From Cyanoderma ruficeps (lineage: Eukaryota > Chordata > Aves > Passeriformes > Timaliidae), in the NCBI GenBank assembly GCA_008694505.1, contig VZDJ01000346.1, positions 11,029,191 through 11,093,190 on the forward strand: a stretch of DNA of 64,000 nucleotides, in the 5' to 3' direction. Numbering within the stretch: the stretch's first letter is position 1; every line of letters starts with the position of its first letter. A program made the position numbers and the translations under genes. This document shows positions 62,028-64,000 of this stretch, one piece after another. A model generated the notes under the pieces. The model was not told the DNA's origin, ran no database searches, and saw only the letters and a program-made list of their open reading frames with translations.

Positions 62028-62068
62028 CTGAATGAGCTGGATCCAAAGCCCACTGAAATCATTGGAGA
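62028..62068. repeat. Possible ancient palindromic transposon remnant
   Basis: The word tggatccaaagcccactgaa followed by atcattggagag resembles one arm of a palindromic reptile/bird element with a ccattgaagtcaatggg centre. The match is partial and from memory. Confidence 0.35.
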
Positions 62069-62462
62069 GGCCCTGTTAGCTGAAGTTGACTTGCCACTGG
62101 GGATGGAGATTAAGACAAAGAAGGGTTGTATTCAGTGTCCCCTGGAGGTTCAGGCAGGTTTTCCAAATAATCATGAGCACTTCTAAAAATAGCTGGGTGT
62201 GTTGATGAAATTTTATATTTTCCATCATAATAATGACAACAATGTTACTCATTTTGTAGCATTATTGGGGAGGGAGGGGGCATCAAAGATAATAGCTATT
62301 AAAAATGAAGCTTTAAACCAAATTTACTGTCTGAACTATTGCCAAATTTGATAGAGATGTAATGGCAGAGTTAGCCTAAATTTCTTGTATAGAAGGCCAA
62401 CAGACAGCCCCGTGTGCTGCTTGTGCCATGTGCTGATACCCTCAACCAAGTCCTTCCAGCCT

Positions 62463-62518
62463 ACCCTCCCTTCCCTCCCTCCCTTCCACCCTCTCTCCCT
62501 CCTTTCTCTTCTTCCCCC
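62463..62518. repeat. Polypyrimidine (CCCTCCCTTC-type) tract
   Basis: Fifty-odd bases of nearly pure C and T on the plus strand. The antisense 68-codon Gly/Arg-rich frame (62336-62542) is a translation of this tract. Confidence 0.9.
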
Positions 62519-62581
62519 AGGTTCCCACTTCTTTCCTTCCAATACTAATAAACAATAATATTATTTATAAATAGAAATAAG

Positions 62582-62660
62582 CAAATAGGGTAAATATAAA
62601 TATATAAATATAATACATAAACAAGGTAAATATAAAAATATAAATATAATATTTTTATAT
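62582..62660 (+). repeat. 40-bp AT-rich tandem duplication
   Basis: Two copies of a unit containing ggtaaatataaa and a following aaatataat word begin near 62582 and 62622. Confidence 0.75.
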
Positions 62661-64000
62661 CAATATAAAATACTCTCCCTGTGCTCAATACCCAAGCAGT
62701 TCATCCTCTGAAAGTACACTGATAGCTGAGGTGACATGAATTTTACCTGAAGGAGAACAATGGTCTGAGAGAGTCTTTTTACACCAGAGTCAATGGCTGG
62801 ATAATGCAAGAATTTCTCCTGAACATTCCTACCTTAAAAAATGGGGCTGCAGCACCACAGTAGAAATCATTCTTTAAGTATCTCAATTAAGAGCTCAGTT
62901 GTTATCTTATCCTGATTAAAAAGTGCTTGAGTTTCTACAAGTTTTCAGCCAGAGAAACTCAGGAATGATGTCCAGGTTCATTTTTTAACAATTAGCAAGT
63001 CTGAGCCTCAAACTGACAGATTACTGCCATTTGGCAGTATCACCAATAGACAGGGAGTTGTGAAATTGTAAGATATTATTGTATTGTTGGTAGCCTGAGT
63101 AAATCTAAATCTTTTCAAGCTTTGCTTCAGTGGGTTAATTCCAGGACCTGAATTACAAGTGCAATTTGAATTACATTGCAAAGACCGAACTTACTTCACT
63201 TTAGCAAAGTCCTTTTTCGTAAGACTTATGAATTCCAGTTATTTTGAAATCCTGAAATGTTGAAATCTTTTGATACCTTTCTTATTATTTCTAAGAAGAG
63301 ATGGGTAAAGGTTTTTTCCTGACTTTCCCTGCCAGCACCTCTTTATTTAGGTAAATGTGTTTATTTGACTTTACCTTTATTTTCTGGTATCTTAGCAGCT
63401 GCTATATACAATATACATCCACAAGGGCTTTTTTTTTTATTTCATATCCTAAACCTGAGATATTAAAATAGCAGAAACAAACCTTACCAGAATCAGAAAA
63501 TAATAAAAGAAGAAGAACCAAATACATGTTCTGTATATATTTAGGACAATTGAAGAGACCTGCAAAAAGCAGGGGTGATTTCAGATTGTCTCTACATATT
63601 TTGTCTGAGAATTTTAAAACACTTAATGGATTCTAGCTAATTAAGTCTCAAAGCTTGATGCTGAACTATATGAGGCAGGGCAGAGGACATCACCCATTCT
63701 GTTGAGGAATGAAGAGAAAGGTGATTGCATGATTTGCTGGGTACAAAAGATTATTAAATATTGGATTTGTGAATAAGGATACATATTCCACTTACGGTTT
63801 AACCATTAGGATTGATTTTTTTTTGCCAAATAACAACATCTGAGACAATAGAGAAAAAGTATGCTGTAATGAAGTCTCTCATAAAATAATTTGTTTCATC
63901 AGTAGCTTGTTATTAAATGAAAGCCGTATCTCACAATAATACATACAAAATTTTATTTAGAGTAAAAGGGCTATTACTGATTACTAGCTTGAAACTGTAG

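Larger units (their letters stand above)
59101..64000. other. AT-rich unique DNA, no gene seen
   Basis: About 4.9 kb, strongly AT-rich. The 110-codon minus frame at 60018-60350 is Lys/Ile/Asn-rich as expected for chance frames. The frame at 61923-62186 covers a possible ancient repeat. A C/T tract lies at 62463-62518 and a 40-bp AT-rich duplication at 62582-62660. No CR1 or LTR landmark was seen. Confidence 0.45.

Noticed and set aside
62336..62542. Gly/Arg/Glu-rich antisense frame
   Set aside because: It is a translation of the polypyrimidine tract at 62463-62518.
1..64000. CRISPR arrays, bacterial operons or phage modules
   Set aside because: Avian CR1, SINE and ERV repeats show that this is vertebrate nuclear DNA, and no regularly spaced direct repeats with unique spacers were seen.

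Overview
The window looks like non-coding nuclear DNA from a songbird (order Passeriformes). It carries many 3' fragments of CR1 LINEs, the dominant avian retrotransposon. It has one copy of a SINE with a tRNA-Ile-like head and a CR1-type tail, which matches TguSINE1, a family known from passerines. It also has several long terminal repeats (LTRs) that match passerine endogenous retrovirus families as I remember them. I had no database, so every family name comes from pattern memory.

I found no protein-coding gene, rRNA, functional tRNA or CRISPR array that I can defend. The open frames are short, AT-driven, inside repeats, or unrecognised. The window is best read as a gene desert or the inside of a very large intron. 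A few unrecognised frames are listed at low confidence so they can be tested.

Layout. 1-7.9 kb: AT-rich unique DNA with one sense CR1 (671-1136) and the tRNA-headed SINE (6091-6228). 7.9-9.0 kb: three head-to-tail degenerate copies of a T-rich unit of about 380-440 bp. 9-14.9 kb: unique DNA, a truncated LTR (11498-12020), then the longest open frame (12281-12844). 14.9-20.4 kb: an LTR-rich block with an antisense LTR (14941-15219), a sense solo LTR (16395-17385), and an antisense relative of it (18449-20396) split by a younger solo LTR (18888-19577) with a perfect 5-bp target-site duplication. 20.4-41.2 kb: mostly unique DNA with CR1 fragments at 26.2 and 27.6 kb. 41.2-48.6 kb: a CR1-rich block plus the only CpG island (44920-45310). 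48.6-57 kb: unique DNA and low-complexity tracts. 57-59 kb: a CR1-free stretch with features of conserved regulatory DNA. 59-64 kb: AT-rich unique DNA with simple repeats.

Nothing here forms an operon-like or multi-gene system. The most informative structures are the nested, oppositely oriented LTR block, the tandem T-rich array, the isolated CpG island with a splice-donor-like site, and the candidate regulatory stretch near 58 kb.
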